From Burkholderia sp. Bp8992 (GTDB lineage: Bacteria > Pseudomonadota > Gammaproteobacteria > Burkholderiales > Burkholderiaceae), in contig NZ_QTQI01000022.1 of NCBI RefSeq assembly GCF_003853705.1, positions 62,001 to 126,000 of the forward strand: a DNA stretch of 64,000 nucleotides, read 5' to 3'. Numbering within the stretch: the stretch's first letter is position 1; every line of letters starts with the position of its first letter. Positions 13,404-23,311 of this stretch are shown one piece after another. The notes under the pieces were generated by a model, which was not told where the DNA came from, made no database searches, and saw only the letters and a program-made list of their open reading frames with translations. The translations under genes were made by a program, and so were the position numbers.

Positions 13404-14508
13404 ATGGAAGCGGAACGTCTCAACGCGATCGAAAGCTCCCTGCTCGACCTGCGCAACCGCGCGGGCGAGCTTCGGGGGTATCTTTGACTACGACGCCAAA
13501 GCTGCGCGTCTGACCGAAGTCAACAAGGAACTCGAAGACCCGAACGTCTGGAACGATTCGAAGAACGCCCAGGCGCTCGGTCGCGAGAAGAAGCTGCTCG
13601 AAGGCGTCGTCACGACGCTCACCGCGCTCGACGGCGACCTGCGCGACGCGCTCGACCTGTTCGAGCTGGCCCGCGAGGAAGGTGACGAGGACACGCTCCT
13701 CGCGTCGGAAGAAGACGCCGCGAAGCTCGAGGCGCGCGTCGGCGACATCGAGTTCCGCCGGATGTTCTCGAACCCCGCCGACCCGAACAACTGCTTCATC
13801 GACATCCAGGCCGGCGCCGGCGGCACCGAGGCGTGCGACTGGGCATCGATGCTGCTGCGCCAGTACCTGCGCTACTGCGAGCGCAAGGGCTTCAAGGCCG
13901 AGGTGCTCGAAGAGTCCGACGGCGACGTCGCCGGCATCAAGAACGCGACGGTCAAGGTCACGGGCGAATACGCGTACGGCTTCCTGCGGACCGAGACGGG
14001 CATCCACCGCCTCGTGCGCAAGTCGCCGTTCGACTCGTCGGGCGGCCGCCACACGTCGTTCTCGTCGGTGTTCGTCTATCCGGAAATCGACGACTCGATC
14101 GAAGTCGAGATCAACCCGGCCGACCTGCGCATCGACACGTACCGCGCATCGGGCGCGGGTGGCCAGCACATCAACAAGACCGACTCCGCGGTGCGGATCA
14201 CGCACATGCCGACCGGTATCGTCGTGCAGTGCCAGAACGACCGCTCGCAGCACCGCAACCGTGCCGAAGCGATGGCGATGCTGAAGTCGCGCCTGTACGA
14301 AGTCGAGATGCGCAAGCGCCAGGCCGAACAGGACAAGCTCGAATCGAGCAAGACCGATGTGGGCTGGGGCCACCAGATCCGCTCGTACGTGCTCGACCAG
14401 AGCCGCGTGAAGGACCTGCGTACGAACGTCGAAATGAGCAACACGCGTGCGGTGCTCGACGGCGATCTCGACGACTTCATCAGCGCGAGCCTCAAACAGG
14501 GCGTGTAA
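13404..14508 (+). CDS. prfB: Peptide chain release factor 2, with programmed +1 frameshift
   Basis: Terminates translation at UGA and UAA. The first 27 codons run from ATG 13404 ([10 protein letters not shown]...) to CTT 13482-13484 and an in-frame TGA at 13485-13487. The remaining 340 codons lie in the +1 frame from GAC at 13486, giving a 367-residue protein. The shift site CTT-TGA-C with an upstream GGGGG Shine-Dalgarno-like run is the classical RF2 autoregulatory element: low RF2 slows recognition of UGA and favours the shift. In the body, SPF ([13 protein letters not shown]) is the stop-codon-reading tripeptide of RF2 and [13 protein letters not shown] holds the GGQ peptidyl-hydrolysis motif. 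Coordinates span both frames. Confidence 0.97.
13470..13488 (+). promoter_or_regulatory. RF2 programmed +1 ribosomal frameshift site
   Basis: The string CTTCGGGGGTATCTTTGAC contains an internal Shine-Dalgarno-like GGGGG, the slippery CTT and the recoded stop TGA followed by C. This matches the frameshift signal known from prfB of most bacteria. Skipping T13485 joins the short leader frame to the long RF2 frame. Confidence 0.95.
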
Positions 14509-14581
14509 GCGCCGCGGCGCGGCCTGGCCCGCGCCGCCCTTCCCGTTTGCGTTGCCGCACCCACTCCGAATTCCGACCATC

Positions 14582-16108
14582 ATGACCGAACCGACCCAAA
14601 CGCAGCCCGCCGTCACGGCGGACGAAAACCAGATCATCGCCGAGCGCCGCGAGAAGCTGCGCGCCCTGCGCGAGCAAGGCGTCGCCTACCCGAACGATTT
14701 CCGGCCCGAGCACCACGCAGCCGACCTGCAGGCGAAATTCGCCGACTCGGACAAGGCCGCGCTCGAAGCGAACCCGGTCGAGGTGTCGGTCGCCGGCCGC
14801 ATGATGCTCAAGCGCGTGATGGGCAAGGCGAGCTTCGCGACGGTGCAGGACGGTTCGGGCCAGATCCAGTTCTTCGTGACGCCCAACGACGTCGGCGCCG
14901 AAACCTACGACGCATTCAAGAAGTGGGACCTCGGCGACATCGTTGCCGCGCGCGGCGTGCTGTTCCGCACCAACAAGGGCGAGCTGTCGGTCCAGTGCAA
15001 GGAGCTGCGCCTGCTGTCGAAGGCGCTGCGTCCGCTGCCGGACAAGTTCCACGGCCTGTCCGACCAGGAAATGCGCTACCGCCAGCGCTACGTCGACCTG
15101 ATCGTCACGCCGGAAACGCGCGACACGTTCCGCGCCCGCACGAAGACGATCGCGTCGATCCGCAAGTTCATGGACAACGCCGAGTTCATGGAAGTCGAGA
15201 CGCCGATGCTGCACCCGATCCCGGGCGGCGCGGCAGCAAAGCCGTTCGTCACGCATCACAATGCGCTCGACATGCAGATGTTCCTGCGCATCGCGCCGGA
15301 GCTGTACCTGAAGCGCCTGATCGTCGGCGGCTTCGAACGCGTGTTCGAGATCAACCGTAACTTCCGGAACGAAGGCGTGTCGCCGCGTCACAACCCGGAA
15401 TTCACGATGATGGAGTTCTACGCCGCGTACACCGACTACCGCTGGCTGATGGACTTCACCGAGCAACTGATCCGCCAGGCGGCCATCGATGCGCTCGGCA
15501 CCGCGACGATCCAGTACCAGGGCCGCGAGCTCGACCTCGCGAAGCCGTTCCATCGCCTGACGATCACGCAGGCCATCCAGAAGTACGCGCCGGACTACAC
15601 CGACGGCCAGTTGTCGGACGACGCGTTCCTGCGCACCGAACTGAAGCGCTTCGGCGTCGACGTGTCGCAGCCGGCGTTCCTGAACGCAGGCATCGGCGCG
15701 CTGCAGCTCGCGCTGTTCGAGGAAACGGCCGAAGCGCAACTGTGGGAGCCGACGTTCATCATCGACTACCCGGTCGAGGTGTCGCCGCTCGCACGTGCAT
15801 CGGATACGGTGCCGGGCATCACCGAGCGTTTCGAGCTGTTCATGACCGGCCGCGAGATCGCGAACGGCTTCTCGGAGCTGAACGATCCGGAAGACCAGGC
15901 CGCGCGCTTCAAGAAGCAGGTCGAGCAGAAGGATGCGGGTGACGAGGAAGCGATGTTCTTCGACGCCGACTACATCCGCGCGCTCGAATACGGGATGCCT
16001 CCGACCGGCGGCTGCGGGATCGGCATCGACCGTCTGGTGATGTTGCTGACCGACAGCCCGACGATCCGCGACGTGCTGCTGTTCCCCCACCTGCGCCGCG
16101 AAGACTGA
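14582..16108 (+). CDS. lysS: Lysyl-tRNA synthetase, class II
   Basis: Charges tRNA-Lys. The 508-residue protein has an N-terminal OB-fold anticodon domain (about 60-165; [26 protein letters not shown]). The class II catalytic domain follows: motif 1 near [21 protein letters not shown], motif 2 [20 protein letters not shown], and motif 3 [26 protein letters not shown] at the C-terminus. The ATG at 14582 ([11 protein letters not shown]) follows prfB by 73 bp. recJ-prfB-lysS is a common proteobacterial order. Confidence 0.98.
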   Translation: MTEPTQTQPAVTADENQIIAERREKLRALREQGVAYPNDFRPEHHAADLQAKFADSDKAALEANPVEVSVAGRMMLKRVMGKASFATVQDGSGQIQFFVTPNDVGAETYDAFKKWDLGDIVAARGVLFRTNKGELSVQCKELRLLSKALRPLPDKFHGLSDQEMRYRQRYVDLIVTPETRDTFRARTKTIASIRKFMDNAEFMEVETPMLHPIPGGAAAKPFVTHHNALDMQMFLRIAPELYLKRLIVGGFERVFEINRNFRNEGVSPRHNPEFTMMEFYAAYTDYRWLMDFTEQLIRQAAIDALGTATIQYQGRELDLAKPFHRLTITQAIQKYAPDYTDGQLSDDAFLRTELKRFGVDVSQPAFLNAGIGALQLALFEETAEAQLWEPTFIIDYPVEVSPLARASDTVPGITERFELFMTGREIANGFSELNDPEDQAARFKKQVEQKDAGDEEAMFFDADYIRALEYGMPPTGGCGIGIDRLVMLLTDSPTIRDVLLFPHLRRED

Positions 16109-16118
16109 TCGCCGCACC

Positions 16119-16151
16119 CGCGTGTGCGCCGCGCCCCGCGGCGCGCACGCG
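16119..16151. other. GC-rich hairpin after lysS
   Basis: A 14-bp near-perfect inverted repeat (16119-16132 and 16138-16151, one mismatch) with a 5-base loop begins about 10 bp after the lysS stop. No T-run follows it. It may stabilise the mRNA 3' end or aid termination together with the next hairpin. Confidence 0.5.
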
Positions 16152-16181
16152 TCAGCTTTGTAACGACGCGTAAGTCCCGCC

Positions 16182-16204
16182 AGCCGGCATTCGCCGGCTT
16201 TCGA
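16182..16204 (+). terminator. Probable terminator downstream of lysS
   Basis: AGCCGGC, loop ATTC, GCCGGCT, then TTCG. It is a compact 7-bp GC stem 74 bp after the lysS stop with only a short T stretch, so it is a weak intrinsic terminator. The 346-bp lysS to glycine-zipper gap (16109-16454) holds this and the preceding hairpin. I see no gene in the remainder; the promoter of the next gene presumably lies between 16205 and 16445. Confidence 0.5.
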
Positions 16205-16454
16205 TCCTCCCCCGTTTTATTCCCTCGCCGCGCCGGCCTTCTGCGGGTTTTCCCTGCCATGAACGCGTGCGCCCCGCTGCAATTCGTTACACCTTGATAC
16301 GGTGCGCCGCGCGCCGGTGGATGACACTCCTGTTGCGTCACCACGCATGACCACGGGACCAGAACCAGGCGCAGGAACGCCAGGTCTGCTCGCTCCCGAG
16401 CGTGGGATCCGGTCCGGCCCGCAGTGCCGACCCGGATCGACACCGGAGAAAAAA

Positions 16455-17198
16455 ATGGACAGCCAGAATCAGACCACGCCGCAAAAGCAACGCCTCCACC
16501 CGCTCATCGCCACCGCAGCCGGCGCCGTCATCGTCGCCAGCCTCGCGGCGACGGCAGCGATCACGGGCATCTTCCCGAAGGCCAACAGCAACAACGCACA
16601 GAACGGCCAGACCCAGGCCGCGCTGATCGCATCGCAGCCGGCCGTCGATACGGCCGCGGCCGCCAGCGCTGCGCTGGCCGCGCAAGCCCAGCAGCAGGCA
16701 GCCGAACAGGCCGCCGCGCAGCAAAAGGCTGCCGAGCAGAAGGCCGCCATCGCGCAGGCTGAACCGAAGCCCGCGCCGCGTCCGGCCGCGCCGCATCGCC
16801 GTCACGCGACGGCGCCGCAGCCTCCGCAATACGCACAGCAGCCGTCGACGCCGGCCCAGAGCTACTGCCAGACCTGCGGCACGGTCGTCGCGATCTCGCA
16901 GACGCGCACGCCGGGCCAGAGCTCGGGGATCGGCGCCGTGGGCGGCGCTGCAGCCGGCGGCCTGCTCGGCAACCAGTTCGGGCATGGCAACGGCCGCACC
17001 GCGATGACGATCATCGGCGCGCTGGGCGGCGGTCTGGCCGGCAACCAGGTCGAGAAGCAGGTGCGCGCGGAAACCGACTATCAGGTGCAAGTGCAGATGG
17101 AGAACGGCGCGACGCGCACGTTCACGTACCACAACCCGCCGCCGTTCGGCCAGGGCCAACGCGTGCGGATCGAGAACGGCACGCTGGTCGGCGCGTAA
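16455..17198 (+). CDS. Glycine-zipper 2TM domain protein (outer-membrane/periplasmic, Rick-17kDa-like)
   Basis: A 247-residue envelope protein of unknown precise role. The start MDSQNQTTPQKQRLHPLIATAAGAVIVASLAATAAITGIF gives a short cytoplasmic tail and an uncleaved membrane anchor (about residues 18-40). A long Ala/Gln-rich linker with likely coiled coil follows (about 55-105), then a Pro/His-rich stretch. The C-terminal domain (about 150-215) has the paired glycine zippers GIGAVGGAAAGGLLGNQFG and TIIGALGGGLAGNQVEKQV, and ends in a small beta domain. Glycine-zipper 2TM proteins occur in outer-membrane lipoproteins such as the 17-kDa antigen/SlyB family, but no lipobox is seen here. The ATG at 16455 has GGAG 7 bp upstream. 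Confidence 0.88.
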   Translation: MDSQNQTTPQKQRLHPLIATAAGAVIVASLAATAAITGIFPKANSNNAQNGQTQAALIASQPAVDTAAAASAALAAQAQQQAAEQAAAQQKAAEQKAAIAQAEPKPAPRPAAPHRRHATAPQPPQYAQQPSTPAQSYCQTCGTVVAISQTRTPGQSSGIGAVGGAAAGGLLGNQFGHGNGRTAMTIIGALGGGLAGNQVEKQVRAETDYQVQVQMENGATRTFTYHNPPPFGQGQRVRIENGTLVGA

Positions 17199-17260
17199 TC
17201 GCCTGATCGTATCAGCGCCCCCTGCCCGCATGTCGTGCGCAGGCAAGCGGCCTGAAAACG

Positions 17261-17299
17261 AAAACGGCTCGTGAGCAATCGCTCAGGAGCCGTTTTTTT
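17261..17299. terminator. Bidirectional intrinsic terminator
   Basis: An inverted repeat ACGGCTC/GAGCCGT extended by GTGAGC/GCTCAG around an AATC loop, with A-run on the left and seven Ts on the right. It lies between the convergent glycine-zipper gene and iscX, so it probably ends both transcripts. Confidence 0.85.
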
Positions 17300-17343
17300 C
17301 ATTGCGCCGTGCGCGCCCATGCGGCGCACGCGGTGCCCGTCGG

Positions 17344-17553
17344 TCAGTCTTCGTCGTCGAAGTCCGATTCGTCGATCCAGTGTGCCTGGATCGCTTCGAG
17401 GATCTTCTCGCCCGAGTGCGCCGGATCGTCGTCGAAGCCGTCGAGTTCGAGCACCCACTGGCGCAGGTCGACGAAGTTGATCCGCTGCGGGTCGATGTCC
17501 GGGTGCTTGTCCGCCAGCGCAATGGCTATTTCACGCGAATCGGTCCATTTCAT
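17344..17553 (-). CDS. iscX: IscX, Fe-S cluster assembly accessory protein
   Basis: A 69-residue acidic protein (MKWTDSREIAIALADKHPD ... WIDESDFDDED) that matches IscX/YfhJ, usually 66 residues. IscX binds IscS and iron and modulates cluster assembly on IscU; its role as frataxin-like regulator is known from E. coli. It is the last gene of the isc cluster, 19 bp after fdx, and the shared terminator at 17261-17299 follows it. Confidence 0.95.
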   Translation of the reverse strand: MKWTDSREIAIALADKHPDIDPQRINFVDLRQWVLELDGFDDDPAHSGEKILEAIQAHWIDESDFDDED

Positions 17554-17572
17554 CGCCTGCCTCCGGTCTGGG

Positions 17573-17914
17573 TCAGTGGTTTTCCTTCGCGTGGTTGATC
17601 GAGTACTTCGGGATCTCGACCACCAGGTCCGAATCTTCCTTCACAATCGCCTGGCACGACAGGCGCGACGTCGGCTCGAGGCCCCACGCCTTGTCCAGCA
17701 GATCGTCTTCGTCCTCTTCGGACGGCGTCAGGTCGTTGAAGCCCTCGCGGATCACCACGTGGCACGTCGTGCAGGCGCACGACTTCTCGCATGCGTGCTC
17801 GATCTCGATCCCGTGATCGAGCAGGTTGTCACAGATACTCTTGCCGGGCGTCGCGTCGATCACTGCGCCATCCGGGCACAGTTCGACGTGAGGCAGCACC
17901 ACCAGTTGAGGCAT
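17573..17914 (-). CDS. fdx: [2Fe-2S] ferredoxin of the ISC system
   Basis: A 113-residue adrenodoxin-type ferredoxin (MPQLVVLPHVELCPDGAVID) that supplies electrons for cluster assembly on IscU. Cluster ligands are seen as C-x5-C-x2-C in EHACEKSCACTTCHVV, plus the distal cysteine in RLSCQAIV. It sits between hscA and iscX, 90 bp after hscA, as in E. coli. Confidence 0.97.
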   Translation of the reverse strand: MPQLVVLPHVELCPDGAVIDATPGKSICDNLLDHGIEIEHACEKSCACTTCHVVIREGFNDLTPSEEDEDDLLDKAWGLEPTSRLSCQAIVKEDSDLVVEIPKYSINHAKENH

Positions 17915-18004
17915 GTCCGTTCCGTCAGTCAGGGTGCGGCGCGACGCGCCGCACGGTTCATCATCGCGCGCGGGCCGTCGCCGGCCGATGCGCGGTTCGC
18001 AAGT

Positions 18005-19873
18005 TCAGATCTCGTCGAGCCGGCGGCCCGACAGCGCGCGCTTGATGCTCTTGTCCATCCGGCGCGCCGCGAATTCGTCGGTGCCGTCGGCCAGCGCCTT
18101 GGTCGCCGCCTCGATCGCGTTCGTATCGTCGCCCTGCACGATCGCACGCAGCGCGGCGGCAAGCGTATCGACCTGCGTGCGCTCGTCCGCATCGAGCAGT
18201 TCGCCGTCGGCCGCGAGCGCGGCCTGCGTCGCCTCGAGCATCCGCTCGGCCTCGACCTGCGCTTCGCGCAGCGCGCGCGCGCGCATGTCGATTTCGGCCG
18301 TCTTGAAGCTGTCCTCGAGCATCTTCGCGATGTCGTCGTCGGCGAGGCCGTACGACGGCTTCACGACGACCGACGCCTCGACGCCCGACAGCTGTTCGCG
18401 TGCGAACACCGACAGCAGGCCGTCCGCGTCGACCTGATAGGTCACGCGAATGCGCGCGGCGCCGGCCGTCATCGGCGGAATGCCGCGCAGCTCGAAGCGC
18501 GCGAGCGACCGGCAGTCGGCGACGAGCTCGCGCTCGCCCTGCACGACGTGGATCGCCATCGCCGTCTGGCCGTCCTTGAAGGTCGTGAATTCCTGCGCAC
18601 GCGCGATCGGAATCGTCGAGTTGCGCGGAATGATCTTCTCGACGAGGCCGCCCATCGTCTCGACGCCGAGCGACAGCGGAATCACGTCGAGCAGCAGCCA
18701 GTCGTCGCCGGTACCGCGATTGCCCGCGAGCAGGTCGGCCTGGATCGCCGCGCCGAGCGCGACGACCTGGTCCGGATCGAGGTTCACGAGCGGCGGCTGG
18801 CCGAAATATTTCGCGACCGCGTCGCGGATCACCGGCATGCGCGTCGCGCCGCCGACCAGCACGACACCCTTGATGTCGGCCGGCGTGACCTGCGCGTCGC
18901 GCAGCGCCTTGCGGGTCGGCGTGAGCGTGCGCTGCACGAGCGGCTCGACGAGCGACGCGAACGTGTCGTGCGTAATCGTCTGCACGAGGTGCGCACCGCC
19001 CGACAGCGTGACGTCCAGCGACGCCTGCGGCGCGGCGGACAGCGCTTCCTTCAGCACGCGCACGCGGTCGAGCAGCAGGCGAACGTCTTCGGGCGCCAGC
19101 GTCTTCGCGTCGATGCCGGCCTGCGCGAGCACGTGCCCGAACAGCGCATGGTCGAAATCGTCGCCGCCGAGCGCGGAATCGCCGCCCGCAGCCAGCACTT
19201 CGAACACGCCCTTCGTCAGCTTCAGGATCGACAGGTCGAACGTGCCGCCGCCGAGGTCGTACACCGCGTAGAGGCCTTCGGCGCCATTGTCGAGGCCGTA
19301 GGCGATCGCCGCGGCAGTCGGTTCGTTCAGCAGGCGCAGCACGTTGAGGCCCGCGAGGCGCGCCGCATCCTTGGTCGCCTGGCGCTGCGCGTCGTCGAAA
19401 TACGCAGGTACCGTGATCACCGCGCCGACCAGATCGTCGCCAAGCGAATCCTCGGCGCGATAGCGCAGCGTCGCGAGAATCTCGGCCGACACTTCGACCG
19501 GGCTCTTCACGCCGTCGATGGTACGGATCTGCACCATGCCCGGCGCGTCGATGAATTCGTACGGCGCGTTCGCCGCGCCTTCGACCTCGGCCTTGCCGCG
19601 GCCCATGAAACGCTTGACCGACACGATCGTGTTGCGCGGATCGGTGGCGGCCTGCTCCTTCGCTTCGTGGCCGATGCGACGGCCGCCCTTCTCGAGGTAG
19701 CGGACCACCGACGGCAGCAGCACGCGGCCCGCCTCGTCCGGCAGCACTTCCGGCACGCTGTTGCGCACGGCCGCGACGAGCGAGTTCGTCGTGCCGAGAT
19801 CGATCCCGACGGCGAGTCGCCGCTGGTGCGGCGCCGGCGCCATGCCCGGTTCGGAAATTTGCAGTAAAGCCAT
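18005..19873 (-). CDS. hscA: Fe-S cluster chaperone HscA (Hsp70 family)
   Basis: Specialised DnaK-like chaperone that with HscB helps release the cluster from IscU to apo-proteins. The 622-residue protein has Hsp70 ATPase motifs [14 protein letters not shown] (about 23-36), [34 protein letters not shown] and [17 protein letters not shown]. The substrate-binding domain starts at about 390 ([17 protein letters not shown]) and a helical lid follows. It is 54 bp after hscB. Length and the short C-terminal lid fit HscA rather than DnaK. Confidence 0.98.
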   Translation of the reverse strand: MALLQISEPGMAPAPHQRRLAVGIDLGTTNSLVAAVRNSVPEVLPDEAGRVLLPSVVRYLEKGGRRIGHEAKEQAATDPRNTIVSVKRFMGRGKAEVEGAANAPYEFIDAPGMVQIRTIDGVKSPVEVSAEILATLRYRAEDSLGDDLVGAVITVPAYFDDAQRQATKDAARLAGLNVLRLLNEPTAAAIAYGLDNGAEGLYAVYDLGGGTFDLSILKLTKGVFEVLAAGGDSALGGDDFDHALFGHVLAQAGIDAKTLAPEDVRLLLDRVRVLKEALSAAPQASLDVTLSGGAHLVQTITHDTFASLVEPLVQRTLTPTRKALRDAQVTPADIKGVVLVGGATRMPVIRDAVAKYFGQPPLVNLDPDQVVALGAAIQADLLAGNRGTGDDWLLLDVIPLSLGVETMGGLVEKIIPRNSTIPIARAQEFTTFKDGQTAMAIHVVQGERELVADCRSLARFELRGIPPMTAGAARIRVTYQVDADGLLSVFAREQLSGVEASVVVKPSYGLADDDIAKMLEDSFKTAEIDMRARALREAQVEAERMLEATQAALAADGELLDADERTQVDTLAAALRAIVQGDDTNAIEAATKALADGTDEFAARRMDKSIKRALSGRRLDEI

Positions 19874-19927
19874 CTTGGTTCGTTCGGGCGCTCGGCCCGT
19901 TTGCTGCGCGTGCCGCGAGGCACGCGG

Positions 19928-20455
19928 TTAAGTTTCGAGGCGCTCGATCTGCGCGCCCACTTCCGACGCGACGCGTTCGATGAACATCAGCTGGCGCACG
20001 GCTTCCGCCGCGGCCTGGTCGGCGCCGCTGTCGAGCAGCGTGCCGAGGCGCTCGACGCGCACGCGCTTCTCGTCGCGCAACTCGGCGAGCAACCCGTCGA
20101 GCGCGTCGACGTTGCGGGCGGCCGCGGCATCCTCGATGCCTTCGCGCCACTCCATCTGCTGCATCAGGAACGCAGGCTCCATCGCCGTGTTGTTTTCCGC
20201 GCCGATGTCGACGCCGCGCAGCGACAGCAGGTAGGACGCGCGCTTCAGCGGATCGCGCAGCGTGCGATACGCCTCGTTCGCGCGGGTGGCCCATTGCATC
20301 GCGATACGTTTCTGCGCATCGCCGGCCGCCGCGAAGCGGTCCGGATGCACCTGCGTCTGCACCGTCCGGTAGGCGGCGTCGAGCGCCGTTTCGTCGAGCG
20401 CGAATTGCGCCGGCAGGTGAAACAGGTCGAAGTGGCTGTCTTTCAGCGAGACCAT
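19928..20455 (-). CDS. hscB: Fe-S cluster co-chaperone HscB
   Basis: J-domain protein that brings IscU to HscA and stimulates its ATPase. The 175-residue protein starts [21 protein letters not shown]. The J domain (1-75) has the HPD motif in [19 protein letters not shown], and the C-terminal three-helix IscU-binding domain holds [18 protein letters not shown] longer in-frame extension to 20533 lacks homology and is rejected as the start. Confidence 0.97.
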   Translation of the reverse strand: MVSLKDSHFDLFHLPAQFALDETALDAAYRTVQTQVHPDRFAAAGDAQKRIAMQWATRANEAYRTLRDPLKRASYLLSLRGVDIGAENNTAMEPAFLMQQMEWREGIEDAAAARNVDALDGLLAELRDEKRVRVERLGTLLDSGADQAAAEAVRQLMFIERVASEVGAQIERLET

Positions 20456-20549
20456 CGTCGCGTTCAATTCCGGTTCGTCGCGCGGCAAACGCCGCACATT
20501 AAAAAGGCGGCCCGTGCCGCCTCTTGCCCGCATCGCGCGGAGATCCGCG

Positions 20550-20873
20550 TCACACGCGGAACGATTCGCCGCAACCGCACTCGTCCTTCACGTTCGGGTT
20601 GTTGAACTTGAACCCTTCGTTCAGGCCTTCGCGGGCGAAATCGAGCTCGGTGCCGTCGATGTACGCGAGGCTCTTCGGATCGACGATCACCTTCACGCCA
20701 TGGCTCTCGAACACCTGATCCTCGGGAGCCAGCTCGTCGACATACTCGAGCTTGTACGCGAGCCCCGAGCACCCGGTCGTGCGAACGCCAAGCCGCAGGC
20801 CCATACCCTTGCCGCGACGGACGAGGTATTTCTGAACGTGCTGTGCTGCTTTTTCGGTCAGTGTAATTGCCAT
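20550..20873 (-). CDS. iscA: A-type Fe-S carrier IscA
   Basis: A 107-residue HesB-type protein ([20 protein letters not shown]) that carries iron or a cluster between scaffold and targets. The three conserved cysteines are in [16 protein letters not shown] and the C-terminal DECGCGESF. It sits between iscU (65 bp upstream) and hscB (94 bp downstream), the normal ISC position. Confidence 0.97.
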   Translation of the reverse strand: MAITLTEKAAQHVQKYLVRRGKGMGLRLGVRTTGCSGLAYKLEYVDELAPEDQVFESHGVKVIVDPKSLAYIDGTELDFAREGLNEGFKFNNPNVKDECGCGESFRV

Positions 20874-20938
20874 GATGTCCTTGCCGCGGCGCGCCGCCCG
20901 GGCCCGCCGCGTTTCCTTCTCTAGCCGCTCGATGCCGC

Positions 20939-21346
20939 TCAGGCTGCTGCCTGATCGCCTTCCTTGGTATCGTGGCGCTTCTTGTAGTCGGCCACGGCTG
21001 CCTTGATCGCGTCTTCCGCGAGGATCGAGCAGTGAATCTTCACCGGCGGCAGCGCGAGTTCCTCGGCGATCTGCGTGTTCTTGATCGACAGTGCTTCGTC
21101 GAGCGTCTTGCCCTTCACCCACTCGGTGACGAGCGAGCTCGACGCGATCGCCGAACCGCAACCGTAGGTCTTGAACTTCGCGTCTTCGATCACGCCGTCC
21201 GCGCCGACGCGGATCTGCAGCTTCATCACGTCGCCGCACGCCGGCGCGCCGACCATGCCCGTGCCGACCGTGTCGTCGTCCTTCGCGAACGAACCGACGT
21301 TGCGCGGGTTTTCGTAGTGATCCAGAACCTTGTTGCTGTAAGACAT
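20939..21346 (-). CDS. iscU: Fe-S cluster scaffold IscU
   Basis: The scaffold on which IscS sulfur and iron form [2Fe-2S] and [4Fe-4S] clusters. The 135-residue protein ([20 protein letters not shown]) has the three ligand cysteines in [25 protein letters not shown] and [15 protein letters not shown]. The LPPVK motif recognised by HscA precedes the last. It lies 67 bp after iscS. Confidence 0.98.
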   Translation of the reverse strand: MSYSNKVLDHYENPRNVGSFAKDDDTVGTGMVGAPACGDVMKLQIRVGADGVIEDAKFKTYGCGSAIASSSLVTEWVKGKTLDEALSIKNTQIAEELALPPVKIHCSILAEDAIKAAVADYKKRHDTKEGDQAAA

Positions 21347-21413
21347 GACTCAGACTCCTTGACTCGTTACGTCTGCGTGCGTCAATCCGCCCGCGGGTGC
21401 ATTCAATGCGGTA

Positions 21414-22637
21414 TTAGTGTGCGGCCCATTCGATCGTCGACAGATCGATGCCTTCCTGGTGCATTTCCCAAAGCGGCGACAGTTCGCGCAGCTTCGCGAT
21501 CTTGCTGTTCAGCAGATTGATCACGAAGTCGACTTCCTGCTCCGTCGTGAAGCGGCCGACCGTGAAGCGGATCGAGCTGTGCGCGAGTTCGTCGTTGCGG
21601 CCCAGTGCACGCAGTACGTACGACGGCTCGAGCGACGCCGACGTGCATGCGGAGCCCGACGACACCGCGACGTCCTTGATCGCCATGATCAGCGACTCGC
21701 CTTCGACGAAGTTGAAGCTGATGTTCAGGTTGTGCGGGACACGGTGTTCCATGTCGCCGTTCACGTAGGTTTCCTCGATCTGCGACAGGCCGCGCAGCAG
21801 CTTGTCGCGCAGCATGCGGATGCGCTCGTTCTCGGTCGCCATTTCTTCGCGGGCGATGCGGAACGCTTCGCCCATGCCGACGATCTGGTGCGTCGCCAGC
21901 GTGCCCGAACGCATGCCGCGCTCGTGGCCGCCGCCGTGCATCTGCGCTTCGATGCGCACGCGCGGCTTGCGGCGCACGTACAGCGCGCCGATGCCCTTCG
22001 GGCCGTAGGTCTTGTGCGCCGAGAACGACATCAGGTCGACCTTCAGCTTCGCGAGGTCGATCACGACCTTGCCGGTCGACTGCGCGGCGTCGACGTGGAA
22101 CACGATGCCCTTCTCGCGGCAGATCTCGCCGATGGTCTCGATGTCCTGGATCACGCCGATCTCGTTGTTCACGTGCATCACCGACACGAGGATCGTGTCC
22201 GGGCGCAGTGCGGCCTTGAACACGTCGAGGTCGATCAGGCCGTCATCCTTCACGTCGAGGTAGGTGACTTCGAAACCGTCGCGCTCGAGCTCGCGGCACG
22301 TATCGAGCACGGCCTTGTGCTCGGTCTTCACCGTGATGATGTGCTTGCCCTTGCCCTTGTAGAAGTTCGCGGCACCCTTGATCGCGAGGTTGTCCGATTC
22401 GGTTGCGCCGGACGTCCAGATGATCTCGCGCGGATCGGCGTTCACGAGTGCGGCCACCTGTTCGCGCGCCTCTTCGACCGCACGCTCCGCGTCCCAGCCG
22501 TAAGCGTGGCTGCGCGACGCCGGGTTGCCGAACTGCTCGCGCAGGTACGGCACCATCTTGTCGACCACGCGCGGATCGACCGGCGTCGTCGCGCTGTAAT
22601 CCATGTAGATGGGCAGGTGGAGAGTCTCTTGGGTCAT
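21414..22637 (-). CDS. iscS: Cysteine desulfurase IscS
   Basis: PLP-dependent enzyme that removes sulfur from cysteine as persulfide for Fe-S clusters, tRNA thiolation and other pathways. The 407-residue protein ([21 protein letters not shown]) has the PLP lysine in [18 protein letters not shown], the ATESDN motif, and the mobile active-site cysteine loop [18 protein letters not shown] typical of group I desulfurases. It follows iscR by 69 bp in the operon. Confidence 0.98.
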   Translation of the reverse strand: MTQETLHLPIYMDYSATTPVDPRVVDKMVPYLREQFGNPASRSHAYGWDAERAVEEAREQVAALVNADPREIIWTSGATESDNLAIKGAANFYKGKGKHIITVKTEHKAVLDTCRELERDGFEVTYLDVKDDGLIDLDVFKAALRPDTILVSVMHVNNEIGVIQDIETIGEICREKGIVFHVDAAQSTGKVVIDLAKLKVDLMSFSAHKTYGPKGIGALYVRRKPRVRIEAQMHGGGHERGMRSGTLATHQIVGMGEAFRIAREEMATENERIRMLRDKLLRGLSQIEETYVNGDMEHRVPHNLNISFNFVEGESLIMAIKDVAVSSGSACTSASLEPSYVLRALGRNDELAHSSIRFTVGRFTTEQEVDFVINLLNSKIAKLRELSPLWEMHQEGIDLSTIEWAAH

Positions 22638-22706
22638 CTGTCGCTCCGGGTATTCTGTGCAGGGACTAACTATGTGCGTTATGGGGTATGGCGGGCGCCT
22701 TCGCGC

Positions 22707-23246
22707 TCACGAACTCGCGATGTTGAACACCGAATTGGGGCCGAGCGGCATCGTGCGCACGGGCTCGGCCGGTGCGGCGACGGGCTCCGGTGTGCGGCGA
22801 TCGCGCAGCACCGCAGGGGCGCCCTCGCGTGCACGCTGCTGATCGACGAGATCCTGCAGCGACACGGAGTCGAGGTATTCGACCATCTTCTGGTTCAGGG
22901 TCGACCACAGCTCGTGCGTCATGCAATGGCCGTCGGGCTGCTTCGAGCCGTCGCACGTGCCCTTGCCGCCGCACTGCGTGGCATCGAGCGGTTCATCGAC
23001 CGCGATGATGATGTCGGCAACGGTGACGTCCTGCGCGCGACGCGCGAGGTTGTAGCCGCCGCCCGGGCCGCGCACGGATTCGACGATTTCATGCCTGCGC
23101 AGCTTGCCGAACAGCTGTTCGAGATACGAGAGCGAAATCCGCTGGCGCTGGCTGATGCCTGCAAGCGTCACCGGGCCCTGCTCCTGGCGCAGTGCCAAGT
23201 CAATCATCGCCGTGACGGCGAAACGGCCTTTGGTGGTGAGTCTCAT
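22707..23246 (-). CDS. iscR: Fe-S cluster regulator IscR (Rrf2 family)
   Basis: A [2Fe-2S] transcription factor that represses the isc operon when clusters are plentiful. The 179-residue protein has an N-terminal winged helix (MRLTTKGRFAVTAMIDLALR; ISQRQRISLSYLEQLFGKLRR) and cluster cysteines C92, C98 and C108. The E. coli third cysteine is at 104, so a four-residue insertion is present between the second and third ligands; the nearby histidine is His111. The C-terminal tail (about 135-179) is longer than in E. coli. It is the first gene of iscRSUA-hscBA-fdx-iscX and is preceded by two IscR-type operator sites over its promoter. Confidence 0.97.
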   Translation of the reverse strand: MRLTTKGRFAVTAMIDLALRQEQGPVTLAGISQRQRISLSYLEQLFGKLRRHEIVESVRGPGGGYNLARRAQDVTVADIIIAVDEPLDATQCGGKGTCDGSKQPDGHCMTHELWSTLNQKMVEYLDSVSLQDLVDQQRAREGAPAVLRDRRTPEPVAAPAEPVRTMPLGPNSVFNIASS

Positions 23247-23263
23247 GGTGTCTAGGGGACTGC

Positions 23264-23288
23264 AATCTTGACGATTTTGGTCAAGTAT
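23264..23288 (-). promoter_or_regulatory. IscR type 1 operator, proximal site
   Basis: Minus-strand 25-mer starting ATACTTGACC and continuing AAAATCGTCAAGATT. It fits the type 1 IscR consensus, whose half sites are ATA..GAC and GTC..TAT-like, apart from its last bases. It overlaps the -10 hexamer and expected start point of the iscR promoter. Confidence 0.8.
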
Positions 23289-23311
23289 AAATATTTGACG
23301 ATTTTAGTCAA
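23284..23311 (-). promoter_or_regulatory. Sigma-70 promoter of the isc operon
   Basis: On the minus strand -35 TTGACT (23306-23311), a 16-bp spacer and -10 TATACT (23284-23289) stand about 38 bp before the iscR ATG. Both hexamers fall inside IscR operator sites, so bound IscR should exclude RNA polymerase. Confidence 0.8.

Noticed and set aside
13485-13487. In-frame stop in prfB as evidence for a pseudogene
   Set aside because: It is the recoded TGA of the RF2 frameshift element, not a mutation.
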